From NCBI GenBank assembly GCA_010027105.1, contig RGVT01000057.1, forward strand, positions 1-11,508: 11,508 nucleotides of DNA, read 5' to 3'. This DNA is from Planctomycetia bacterium (GTDB lineage: Bacteria; Planctomycetota; Planctomycetia; Pirellulales; UBA1268). Positions 1 to 6,447 of the stretch are shown one piece after another; the stretch's first letter is position 1, and every line of letters starts with the position of its first letter. Both the position numbers and the translations under genes were made by a program. The notes below the pieces were generated by a model. The model ran no database searches and was not told where the DNA came from. It saw nothing but the letters and a program-made list of their open reading frames with translations.

Positions 1-1108
1 CGAACTCGGCCAGCCGCAGCGGCAGATCCTTGTAGCTGTGCGGCCGGGCCTTGTAGATCATCGTGTGGTGCGGGCAGTTCATCGGCTTCAAGAGATACTG
101 CTCGTCGTCGGCCATCACGATCGGCTTGAACTGGCTGTCGGCGTAGTAGGGATAGTGGCCCGAGATCTTGTAGAGGTCCACCTTGCCGATGTGCGGCGTG
201 TAGACCGGCTGGTAGCCCCGCGCGGCGAGCTCCTCCCGCACGAACGATTCGAGCGTGCTCCGCAGGACGGCGCCCTTCGGCATCCAGAGCACGAGGCCCG
301 AGCCCACGAGCGGGCTCGTCGTGAACAGATCGAGCTGTTTGCCGAGCACCCTGTGGTCACGTCTGCGTGCTTCTTCGAGCGCCGCCAGGTGGGCGTCGAG
401 ATCCGCCTGCGAGAACCAGGCCGTGCCGTAGAGCCGCTGCAGCTGGGCGTTGGCGGCGTCCCCCTTCCAGTAGGCACCGGCGATGTTCGTGAGCTTGAAG
501 GCGCCGATGCAGCCCGGGCTCGGCACGTGGGGACCGCGGCAGAGGTCGACGAACTCACCCTGTCTATAAAAGGACAGCGACGGGTGGTCGGCCAGACCCG
601 TCTCGATGTGCTCGGCCTTGAGGGGCTGGTTCAGGCCGCGAACGATCTCAACGGCCTTCTCCCGCGGCACCTCCACCCGCTCGAAGGCCTCGTCGGCGGC
701 GATGATCCGCCGCATCTCCTCCTCGATCTTCGGCAGGTCTTCGTCGGTGATCGGCCGGCTCGCCCGCATGTCGTAGTAGAAACCCGCGCCCACCGTCGGC
801 CCGAACGCGAGTTCCACGCCCTCGAAGAGCCGCATCACGGCCCGGGCCATGACGTGGGCCGCGGAGTGCCGCATCACGGGCAGGGCCCGCGGGTCGCCCT
901 TGAAGAGGATCTCGAGCGCGGGCGCGCCGGCTGCCGGGAGCGGTGCGTCGAGCCCCGTCGCTTTGCCGTCGAGGAGGGCCGCGATCGGCCTGCCCTTCTT
1001 CCCCTTGCCGGCGGCGGCCCCGGGCATGATCTCGGCGACGACGTCCACGAGCCGCGCGCCAGCGGCGAACTCGCGGACGGTGCCGTCGGGCAGGGTGACG
1101 CTGGGCAT
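1..1108 (-). CDS. thrS: Threonyl-tRNA synthetase, N-terminal part (cut by window edge)
   Basis: This enzyme charges tRNA-Thr with threonine in the cytoplasm and edits mis-charged Ser-tRNA-Thr. The first 369 codons are visible and the gene runs off the left edge. In order I see a TGS domain (about residues 1-65), then the editing domain with its HxxxH pair at H81 and H85 and the CRGPH motif at C190-H194. These four residues sit at a constant +8 offset from the E. coli editing residues as I recall them (H73, H77, C182, H186). The class II catalytic core begins around residue 250, and MNCPHH at about 343-348 carries C345, the expected first zinc ligand. The ATG at 1108 is chosen because the TGS domain starts directly with it; no good Shine-Dalgarno is visible. 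The identification is very secure. Confidence 0.97.
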   Translation of the reverse strand, partial: MPSVTLPDGTVREFAAGARLVDVVAEIMPGAAAGKGKKGRPIAALLDGKATGLDAPLPAAGAPALEILFKGDPRALPVMRHSAAHVMARAVMRLFEGVELAFGPTVGAGFYYDMRASRPITDEDLPKIEEEMRRIIAADEAFERVEVPREKAVEIVRGLNQPLKAEHIETGLADHPSLSFYRQGEFVDLCRGPHVPSPGCIGAFKLTNIAGAYWKGDAANAQLQRLYGTAWFSQADLDAHLAALEEARRRDHRVLGKQLDLFTTSPLVGSGLVLWMPKGAVLRSTLESFVREELAARGYQPVYTPHIGKVDLYKISGHYPYYADSQFKPIVMADDEQYLLKPMNCPHHTMIYKARPHSYKDLPLRLAEF

Positions 1109-1175
1109 GGGATGGCTCGGGGTGCGCCCGTTCGTGGCGGCGCGGTGGCGGCGCCACCGCCGGCGAAACCGGCAC

Positions 1176-1203
1176 AGTATCCGTACACGAGCGGCCGCGG
1201 CAA
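1176..1203 (-). promoter_or_regulatory. Possible thrS promoter
   Basis: Reading leftward, TTGCCG (1203-1198) and GATACT (1181-1176) are separated by 16 bp and match the sigma-70-type boxes at 3 of 6 and 4 of 6 positions. They would give a leader of roughly 60 nt before the thrS ATG at 1108. I see no T-box or structured leader. This is a by-eye call, and planctomycete promoters are not well defined. Confidence 0.3.
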
Positions 1204-1233
1204 GGCGGGCGGATCGCGCCGCGGACGCTTCGC

Positions 1234-1262
1234 TTGACTCCCCCGACATCCGGCGGGAGACT
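1234..1262 (+). promoter_or_regulatory. Possible tRNA-Val promoter
   Basis: TTGACT (1234-1239, 5 of 6 to the -35 consensus) is followed after 17 bp by GAGACT (1257-1262, 3 of 6 to the -10 consensus). Transcription would start about 12 nt before the mature tRNA 5' end at 1282. The -35 box is good and the -10 is poor. Confidence 0.4.
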
Positions 1263-1281
1263 CTCGTCATGCCGGTGCGCC

Positions 1282-1355
1282 GGGCGATTAGCTCAGTTGG
1301 TTAGAGCACTAGCTCGACAAGCTAGGGGTCATAGGTTCGAGTCCTATATCGCCCA
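1282..1355 (+). tRNA. tRNA-Val (anticodon GAC), with C at position 33
   Basis: A complete cloverleaf can be drawn by hand. The acceptor stem GGGCGAT (1282-1288) pairs perfectly with ATCGCCC (1348-1354). The D arm is GCTC/GAGC (1291-1307) and contains the conserved GG. The anticodon stem CTAGC/GCTAG (1309-1313, 1321-1325) is perfect. The 5-nt variable loop is followed by a T arm ATAGG/CCTAT around TTCGAGT, and the discriminator base is A1355. The seven-base anticodon loop is TCGACAA, giving anticodon GAC (1316-1318), which reads GUC and GUU. A35, C36 and A73 fit valine identity. CCA is not encoded. The base before the anticodon is C1315 instead of the nearly universal U33; shifting the stem register to restore U33 destroys the pairing. 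Confidence 0.95.
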
Positions 1356-1386
1356 TTGTTCGTCCCCCGGGAGCACCGGCTTCCCC

Positions 1387-1950
1387 GTGCAGATAGGCCC
1401 GCGCCGCCTCCACCTGCCGCCTCCCCCCCCGGGCCTGCCGCGGCGGCTGCGGGCGTGGTACGTGGCCGCCGCCGCGGTGCTGACCGCGGTCGTCGCCGCC
1501 CTGCCTGCCTGCCCGGTGCACGATGCCGCAGGCCGGCCGCTGTGGCGGGTGGAGACGGTGCACGACGGCGACACGGTGACGTGCCTCGACGCGGCGGGCG
1601 GGCCGCAGAAGATCCGGCTCAGGGGGATCGACGCGCCCGAGTTCGGCCAGCCGCACGGCCGCGAGGCCCGGGAGGCGCTCGCGGCGAAACTCGCCGGCGG
1701 CGCCGTGCGCGTGGAGGGGGCCGCCCGCGACCGGCACGGCCGGCTGCTCGGCACGCTGTGGATCGGCGACCGCGACGTGAACCGCGAACTCGTGGCCGAG
1801 GGTCACGCCTGGGTGTTCGACGGATTCGCACCCGATCCCGCGTTCGTCGCCGCCGAGGCGGAGGCGCGGAAGGCCCGCCGCGGCCTGTGGGCCCTGCCGC
1901 ACCCCGTCGCGCCGCACGACTGGCGGGCCGGGCATCCGAGCCACCGCTGA
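1387..1950 (+). CDS. Staphylococcal-nuclease-like (SNase) protein with N-terminal membrane or signal segment
   Basis: This is a 187-residue thermonuclease-family protein, predicted to cleave phosphodiester bonds outside the cytoplasm in a metal-dependent way. An arginine-rich start is followed by a hydrophobic stretch (WYVAAAAVLTAVVAALPAC, about residues 25-43), a signal peptide or anchor ending in a possible but imperfect lipobox. The SNase domain follows: DGDTV at 60-64, IRLRGIDAPE with R77 and E85, and R119 in RHGRLLG. These correspond by spacing to the S. aureus catalytic residues R35, E43 and R87, and D62 and D83 match calcium ligands. The reading frame stays open upstream through the tRNA gene, which cannot be coding, so the GTG at 1387 is the first sensible start. 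A GGGAG lies upstream at a long spacing of about 13 nt. The target, DNA or RNA, cannot be told. Confidence 0.85.
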   Translation: MQIGPRRLHLPPPPPGLPRRLRAWYVAAAAVLTAVVAALPACPVHDAAGRPLWRVETVHDGDTVTCLDAAGGPQKIRLRGIDAPEFGQPHGREAREALAAKLAGGAVRVEGAARDRHGRLLGTLWIGDRDVNRELVAEGHAWVFDGFAPDPAFVAAEAEARKARRGLWALPHPVAPHDWRAGHPSHR

Positions 1951-2006
1951 GCGGCGGCGGGCGACGCCACTTTCGGCCGCCGGCGGCGTGGTTTAGGGTG
2001 CACGGC

Positions 2007-3269
2007 ATGCGTGCAGCCGGCGACGTCGTGATCACGGGCCTGGGGGTGGTGAGCCCCGTGGGGATCGGCTGCGGGCCGTTCTGGGAGGCGCTCGCCACCG
2101 GAGCGAGCGGCATCCGCCCGATCGACCGCTTCGATTCCAGCGCCCTCTCCGTGCGGTTCGGCGGGCAGATCCCCGACTTCGACCCCAAGCTCTACGTGCG
2201 GCCGCGCAAGAGCCTGAAACTCATGAGCCGCGAGATCCAGCTCGGCTTCGCGGCCGCCGACCTCGCGATCGCCGACGCGGGAATCGCCGCGGGCGCCGTC
2301 GAGCCGGAGCGGTTCGGCGTGGTGTTCGGCAACGACATGATCTACGCCGATCTCGAGGATCTCGAGGGCACCTACCGCCGCTCCGACCGCGCGGGCCGGT
2401 TCGACTTCACGCTCTGGGCGGAGGCGATCCAGGAGGAGCTCCACCCGCTGTGGCTGCTCAAGCACCTGCCGAACATGACCGCCTCGCACATCGCGATCGC
2501 CCACGACGCCCGCGGGCCCAACAACTCGATCGTGCTCGGCGACGTCTCGAGCCTGCTGGCCGTCGCCGAGGCGGCGAGCGTGATCGCGCGCGGCTGGGCC
2601 GACGTGATGCTCGCGGGCGGCACCGGCTGCCGGCTCCACCCGACGGCGCTCGTGGCCCGGGGCGACGCCCTGCTCTCGCACCGGGCCGACGACTGCCGCC
2701 GCGCCTGCCGGCCCTTCGACCGCGACCGCGACGGCCTCGTCAACGGCGAGGGGGCGGCGGCGATCGTGCTCGAATCGCGGGCCCACGCCGAACGACGCGG
2801 GGCGGAGATCCGCGGCCGGCTGCTCGCGTGGGCGGCGCGGTGCGAGCCGCAGGCCCGCCGCGCCGGGCTCACCGGCTCGTCGCTCAGGCAGGCGATCCGG
2901 GCCGCGCTCGCCGGCGCGGGGCTCGAGCCGCGGGACGTGGGGCACGTCAACGCGCACGGCGTGGGCACGATCGAGATGGACCGGGTGGAGGCGGCGGCGA
3001 TCGCGGGGGAGCTCGGCGGCGTGCCCGTGACGGCGCCCAAGAGCTCCTTCGGGCACCTGGGCGCCGGGGGTGGGGCGGTGGAGCTGGCGGCGAGCATCCT
3101 CGGCCTCGGCCGCGGGCTCGTGCCGGCCACGCTCAACTACGACACGCCCGATCCCGCCTGCCCGGTGAACGTGGTCGCGGCCGCGCCGCTCGCCGGCCGC
3201 CCGGAAACGGCGCTGGCGGTGAACCTCTGCTCGACGGGCCAGGCCGCCGCCGTCGCCATCGCCACGTAG
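2007..3269 (+). CDS. Beta-ketoacyl-ACP synthase-like protein lacking the catalytic Cys (Asp instead)
   Basis: This 420-residue protein has the KAS I/II (FabF-like) thiolase fold from end to end. The N-terminal strand is VVITGLGVVSPVG, and the ARGPN segment precedes the nucleophile elbow. The active-site His motifs are present: H317 in NAHGVGT, then K345 and H350 in KSSFGHLGAGGG. Spacings fit E. coli FabF (C163, H303, K335, H340). The nucleophile is missing: aligned to TAC(S/A)S, the sequence is LGDVSSLLAVAEA, so Asp179 (codon 2541-2543) takes the place of Cys. The C-terminal GFGGTN motif is also lost (CSTGQAAA). Normal condensation by thioester transfer is therefore unlikely. It may be a decarboxylase-like or non-catalytic partner, by analogy with chain-length factors that carry Gln there. 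No acyl carrier protein or other lipid gene is adjacent. The ATG at 2007 has AGGG about 8 nt upstream. The stop codon lies at the edge of the following repeat. Confidence 0.88.
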   Translation: MRAAGDVVITGLGVVSPVGIGCGPFWEALATGASGIRPIDRFDSSALSVRFGGQIPDFDPKLYVRPRKSLKLMSREIQLGFAAADLAIADAGIAAGAVEPERFGVVFGNDMIYADLEDLEGTYRRSDRAGRFDFTLWAEAIQEELHPLWLLKHLPNMTASHIAIAHDARGPNNSIVLGDVSSLLAVAEAASVIARGWADVMLAGGTGCRLHPTALVARGDALLSHRADDCRRACRPFDRDRDGLVNGEGAAAIVLESRAHAERRGAEIRGRLLAWAARCEPQARRAGLTGSSLRQAIRAALAGAGLEPRDVGHVNAHGVGTIEMDRVEAAAIAGELGGVPVTAPKSSFGHLGAGGGAVELAASILGLGRGLVPATLNYDTPDPACPVNVVAAAPLAGRPETALAVNLCSTGQAAAVAIAT

Positions 3270-3430
3270 GACAGGCTTCAGCCTGTCATCGCCCGTCGGC
3301 CAGCTTCAGCCTGTCATCGCCCGTCGGCCAGCTTCAGCCTGTCATCGCCCGTCGGCCAGCTTCAGCCTGTCATTCCCCGTAGGACAGGCTTCAGCCTGTC
3401 AGAGCGCGTGACAGGCTGAAGCCTGTCCTA
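3267..3430. repeat. Cluster of palindromic and 28-bp direct repeats between convergent genes
   Basis: Three full copies of an 18-bp near-palindrome, GACAGGCTTCAGCCTGTC, occur at 3270-3287, 3383-3400 and, in inverted orientation, 3410-3427. Each can fold into an 8-bp stem. The full copies are bounded by TAGG on one side (CCTA in the inverted copy) and an A/T on the other. Between the first two lie three identical 28-bp direct repeats (3288-3315, 3316-3343, 3344-3371), which keep the right arm but have a degenerate left arm (CGGCCAGCT). The first unit contributes the TAG stop of the ketoacyl-synthase-like gene. The last ends 8 bp before the stop of the convergent BBP7-like gene. The hairpins could act as a two-way transcription stop, although no T-run follows. 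The layout resembles REP-type intergenic elements. Confidence 0.9.
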
Positions 3431-3437
3431 CGCCCGT

Positions 3438-4841
3438 CTACCAGCTCCCCTCGCAGCCGAGCGTGAGGCCGTTGTAGAAGATCTGGCCGCCGCCGTCGAG
3501 CGGCCGGTTGCGGACGTTGTCGAGGTCGAACTGCCGCGTGGCCGTGGCGATGCCCGCCACCCAGAGGAAGTCGTAGCCGGCCTTGATCGCGAAGTTCGGC
3601 GTCACGTTCCAGCCCGCGAAGAGCGACAGGTCGCCGATGAAGCCGGGGCACAACTGCTGGTTGGAGCTGGCCCGGTTGACCGAGCCTGTCGGAAAGGGGA
3701 AGGGGACGGTCGTGCCCGGGAACGTGGTGAGCGTGTTCACGCTGTGCACCGACTGCTGCCCGGCGGCGCAGCTCAGCGCGGGGGCGGCCCGGCCGCGGAG
3801 GCCCCAGAAATAAAACTCGTTCTGGCTGACGAGCTCGCCGCCGAGATTGAAGCCCCACAGCCAGTTCTGCGTGTTGATCAGGTAGTTGCCGCCGAACTCG
3901 GTGGGGTCGGCGTCGGTGCGGCTGCTGGTGAACGTGAAGCGTTCGTTCACGTTCACCAGCCGGGTCCCCACGATGAGCGACGGCAGCCAGGCCCGCTCGG
4001 CGTGCCGCGACCAGTCGCCGTTGGGGGCGAGCACGAGCTGGTCGCGGCCCAGCCGGCGGTGGAGCTTGTAGTTCCACTCCAGGCTGTTGAAGATCGAGTT
4101 GTGCGAGGTGCCGTAGAACTGGGCCCCGCTGAAGCCCGGGGCGTTGAACTTCGACAGCGGCGTGACGAGGAATGAGCGGGGAAGCGCGTTCCAGCCGTCC
4201 TGCTGGTAGAAGGCGAGGCCGCCGTAGTACGTCATCTCGAGCGAGCGGTCCCGGTCGAGATGGTCGCGGCCGAGCTGTTCGCCGAGCGTGATCCGGGCCC
4301 CGGGCACGAGCCCCCAGGGCACGCCCGTCGTCGTGAGCGTGCCGGCGAGGTTCGGGCCGGTCGGCTGCGCGACGGTGACGTCGTGGCCGAGCACGCGGCG
4401 GTAGTTGCGGCTGCGGTCGAACCACAGCATTTCGGCGGAGCCGTACCAGCGGCCGCTGGAAAACCAGTCGCCGCTCGAGGCCTCGAAGGGAAATTCGTCG
4501 ATCGCGAGGTCGTCGAGCCGCAGCCCGGCTGCGGCCCCGGCCGAGGCCGGCACGATCGCCTCGGTGGGCGCGGCTGCCGCTGCCGACGCGGGCTCGTCGG
4601 CCGCACGGTCGGACACGACCTTCTCGCTGCCGGGCACGATCGTCCCGGCGGCCTCGCCGTCGTCGACGCGCATCACGCTCGGGATCTCGAGCACCTCGGC
4701 CGTCTCCCGGTCGACGAGGTCGGCGAACTGGAGCGGCACGATCTCGTCGGCCCCGCCGACGGCCGCCGACAGCACGGCCCCCAGGCCCATGAGCATCCAC
4801 AGGCCGGTGCGGGGGCACGTCATTCGCGTCAACGTTCGCAC
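3438..4841 (-). CDS. BBP7-like outer-membrane beta-barrel protein
   Basis: This 467-residue secreted protein is of the planctomycete BBP7 type and is predicted to sit in the outer membrane; its substrate is unknown. A signal peptide is visible (hydrophobic core LWMLMGLGAVLSAAVGG, about residues 14-30). A low-complexity Ala/Asp/Glu-rich region follows to about residue 115. The barrel part begins with GDWFSSGRWYGSAEMLWF and shows alternating aromatic strands such as LEMTYYGGLAFY, NEFYFWGL, LSLFAGWNVTPNFAIKAGY and FYNGLTLGCEGSW. The protein ends in Trp, as many barrels end in an aromatic residue. The start is probably the GTG at 4841, with GGAAG 7 nt upstream; the ATG at 4823 (residue 7) would still leave a signal peptide but has no ribosome site. 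The gene stands alone, convergent to the ketoacyl-synthase-like gene and divergent from the transaldolase gene. Confidence 0.85.
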   Translation of the reverse strand: MRTLTRMTCPRTGLWMLMGLGAVLSAAVGGADEIVPLQFADLVDRETAEVLEIPSVMRVDDGEAAGTIVPGSEKVVSDRAADEPASAAAAAPTEAIVPASAGAAAGLRLDDLAIDEFPFEASSGDWFSSGRWYGSAEMLWFDRSRNYRRVLGHDVTVAQPTGPNLAGTLTTTGVPWGLVPGARITLGEQLGRDHLDRDRSLEMTYYGGLAFYQQDGWNALPRSFLVTPLSKFNAPGFSGAQFYGTSHNSIFNSLEWNYKLHRRLGRDQLVLAPNGDWSRHAERAWLPSLIVGTRLVNVNERFTFTSSRTDADPTEFGGNYLINTQNWLWGFNLGGELVSQNEFYFWGLRGRAAPALSCAAGQQSVHSVNTLTTFPGTTVPFPFPTGSVNRASSNQQLCPGFIGDLSLFAGWNVTPNFAIKAGYDFLWVAGIATATRQFDLDNVRNRPLDGGGQIFYNGLTLGCEGSW

Positions 4842-5002
4842 GGGCGATCTTCCAGCCGGGAATTCCGACTGCCGTCAATGCCGTCACACTCGCTACACTT
4901 CTTCGTCACCGGCACAGCCGTTCCCGCAGGAATTTCCCGCCCCACCGGCGGAAACCCCCGCAGGCCGCCCAGACTGCCCCGACCCTCTCGGAGAATTCCG
5001 CC
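4842..5002. other. Intergenic spacer between divergent BBP7-like and transaldolase genes
   Basis: These 161 bp must carry both promoters if the two genes are transcribed separately. On the + strand a TACACT (4894-4899) resembles a -10 box but lacks a good -35. On the - strand TTGACG (4878-4873) resembles a -35, but at the right distance lies the ribosome site of the BBP7-like gene instead of a -10. Ribosome sites are GGAAG (4853-4849, - strand) and GGAG (4990-4993, + strand). I do not see a convincing promoter pair or operator. Confidence 0.4.
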
Positions 5003-6040
5003 GTGGCCCACGGACTCGCCTCGCTCATCGCCTCCGGCACGAAACTCTGGCTCGACTCGGTCGACCCCGACCTCGTCCGCGAGGCCCGCGCCGCCGGGGC
5101 CACCGGCGCCACGAGCAACCCGGTCATCATCAGCGACCTCATCAAGACGGGGCGGTACGACGGCCGGATCGCCGCCGGAGTCGCGGCGGGCGCGACTGAC
5201 GACGCGATCGCCTGGGCGCTCACCGACGAGCTCGTCCGCGACGCACAGGGCGTGTTTCACGACGTCTGGAAGGCCTCCGACGGCAACGACGGCTGGGTGA
5301 GTTTCGAGCTCGACCCCCTCCTCGAGGATCCGCGGGCCGGGCTCGACGACGACGCCCGCGTGGAGCGCTACGTCGAGCTGGGCACCCGCTGGTCGGCAGG
5401 CCAGCCCAATCGCATGATCAAGGTTCCCGCCACGCCGGCGGGCATCCGCGCCTTGGAGCCGCTCGCCGCGGCCGGCGTCCCGCTGAACGTGACGCTGATC
5501 TTCACGCGGCCCCAGTACGAGCGGGCCCGCGACGCCGTCTGGCGCGGCGCCTCGCGGCGGGCCTCGCTGGCGACGTTCAAGAGCGTCTACAGCGTGTTCA
5601 TCTCGCGGATCGACGTCTACACGGCCGAGCACGTGCCGGGACTCTCCCCCGCGGCCCAGGGGATGCTCGCCATCGCCAACGCCAAGCGGACGTGGCTGGC
5701 CAACCGCGACTTCTGGCGGGAGCACCCGACGCCGCTCGAGCAGGAGATCGTGTTCGCGAGCACGGGCGTCAAGCAGGCCGGCGTCGACCCGTGCCTCTAC
5801 GTGGCCGCCCTCGCCGGCGCCGACATCCAGACCAACCCGCCCGCCACGAACCGGGCCGCCGACGATCCGGCGCGGACGTTTTCCCGGCAGGTCGACCGCC
5901 CGCCGCCGGCCGACGTGCTGGCCGAGCTCGACGCCACGGTCGACATGGCCAGGCTCGAGGAGGTGCTCATGCGGGAGGGGGTGGAGAAGTTTGTGGCCCC
6001 GCAGAAGGCCCTGCTCGCCCTGATCGGCTCGAAGCGCTGA
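5003..6040 (+). CDS. tal: Transaldolase
   Basis: Transaldolase moves a dihydroxyacetone unit between sugar phosphates in the non-oxidative pentose phosphate pathway, in the cytoplasm. The 345-residue protein covers the whole family. LWLDSVDP carries D18 (E. coli TalB D17). GATSNPVII carries N39. NDGWVSFELDP gives the family's V-S-x-E-x-D pattern. IKVPATPAG carries K140, the Schiff-base lysine (E. coli K132). PLNVTLIFT, VFISRIDV and FASTGVKQ follow in the expected order. The start is GTG at 5003 with GGAG 9 nt upstream; no better start lies nearby. The gene appears monocistronic or followed only by the small gene at 6161, with a palindrome just after its stop. No other pentose phosphate gene is in the window. 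Confidence 0.93.
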   Translation: MAHGLASLIASGTKLWLDSVDPDLVREARAAGATGATSNPVIISDLIKTGRYDGRIAAGVAAGATDDAIAWALTDELVRDAQGVFHDVWKASDGNDGWVSFELDPLLEDPRAGLDDDARVERYVELGTRWSAGQPNRMIKVPATPAGIRALEPLAAAGVPLNVTLIFTRPQYERARDAVWRGASRRASLATFKSVYSVFISRIDVYTAEHVPGLSPAAQGMLAIANAKRTWLANRDFWREHPTPLEQEIVFASTGVKQAGVDPCLYVAALAGADIQTNPPATNRAADDPARTFSRQVDRPPPADVLAELDATVDMARLEEVLMREGVEKFVAPQKALLALIGSKR

Positions 6041-6056
6041 CACGACCGGCACGACC

Positions 6057-6070
6057 GGCACGATCGTGCC
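6057..6070 (+). terminator. Possible weak terminator after transaldolase
   Basis: A perfect 14-bp palindrome GGCACGATCGTGCC starts 17 bp after the transaldolase stop and is followed by only TT. It is preceded by a 9-bp tandem repeat (CACGACCGG, 6041-6058, the last base shared with the palindrome). The stem is short and the T-run is minimal, so intrinsic termination is uncertain. Confidence 0.3.
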
Positions 6071-6160
6071 TTCCCGCCGCCGGCTGCATGCCGCCGCCGT
6101 CGAAGCCCGACTTCAATCGATGAAGGGGCCGTGGTGTGCGCCGCGCCCCGCGGGCCTGCC

Positions 6161-6424
6161 ATGAAGAACCACATCGTGCCGATCGCCGGGCTGCTCTTGT
6201 TCCTCGCCGGCGTGCAGTTCCGGCTGGTGGAATCGTTCACGCTCAGCGAGCCGTCGAGCCAGTTCGTCTCGGCCCAGCTCGGCGGCTCGTTCCCGCCGCA
6301 GCAGGCGGCCTGGGGCGGCGGCGCCGGCCGGAGGGTGGTGGCGCCGCCCCGGTGGCTGGGGCTGGCGCTGATGTCGGTCGGGTCGGTGCTCACGCTCAAG
6401 GGGCTCGCCCGCGGCAAGGCGTAG
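6161..6424 (+). CDS. Small membrane protein of unknown function, two predicted helices
   Basis: I do not recognise this 87-residue protein. It has a hydrophobic segment near the N-terminus (IVPIAGLLLFLAGVQF, residues about 5-20), a polar middle rich in Ser, Gln and Gly, and a second hydrophobic segment near the C-terminus (WLGLALMSVGSVLTL, residues about 64-78) ending in basic residues. This suggests a two-pass inner-membrane protein with both ends inside. The ATG at 6161 starts directly with a typical MKN; upstream in-frame GTG codons at 6131 and 6134 lie just after an AAGGGG and would add about ten residues. The composition and membrane pattern support a real gene, but there is no functional clue from neighbours. 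Confidence 0.55.
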   Translation: MKNHIVPIAGLLLFLAGVQFRLVESFTLSEPSSQFVSAQLGGSFPPQQAAWGGGAGRRVVAPPRWLGLALMSVGSVLTLKGLARGKA

Positions 6425-6425
6425 C

Positions 6426-6447
6426 GGGCCGCCTGGCACGCCGGCCC
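6426..6447. terminator. Hairpin between convergent genes, possible two-way stop
   Basis: GGGCCG (6426-6431) and CGGCCC (6442-6447) form a 6-bp GC stem with a 10-nt loop, filling nearly the whole 23-bp gap between the stops of the small membrane protein gene and lptB. There is no T-run on either strand. It is listed because of its position; in sequence this GC-rich it could be chance. Confidence 0.25.

Noticed and set aside
38..1237. 399-codon open frame on the + strand
   Set aside because: It is antisense to thrS, whose motifs are unambiguous.
1109..1281. T-box or other leader regulating thrS
   Set aside because: I could not find a T-box consensus, a specifier hairpin or a terminator in the short leader.
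1234..1386. Upstream extension of the SNase reading frame
   Set aside because: It translates through the tRNA-Val gene, which produces a well-known kind of spurious peptide; the real start must lie after the tRNA.
1282..1400. Integration site (att) at the tRNA 3' end
   Set aside because: There is no repeat of the tRNA 3' end in the window and no integrase gene nearby.
3288..3371. CRISPR-like array of 28-bp repeats
   Set aside because: The identical units are directly abutting with no unique spacers, and no cas gene is present.
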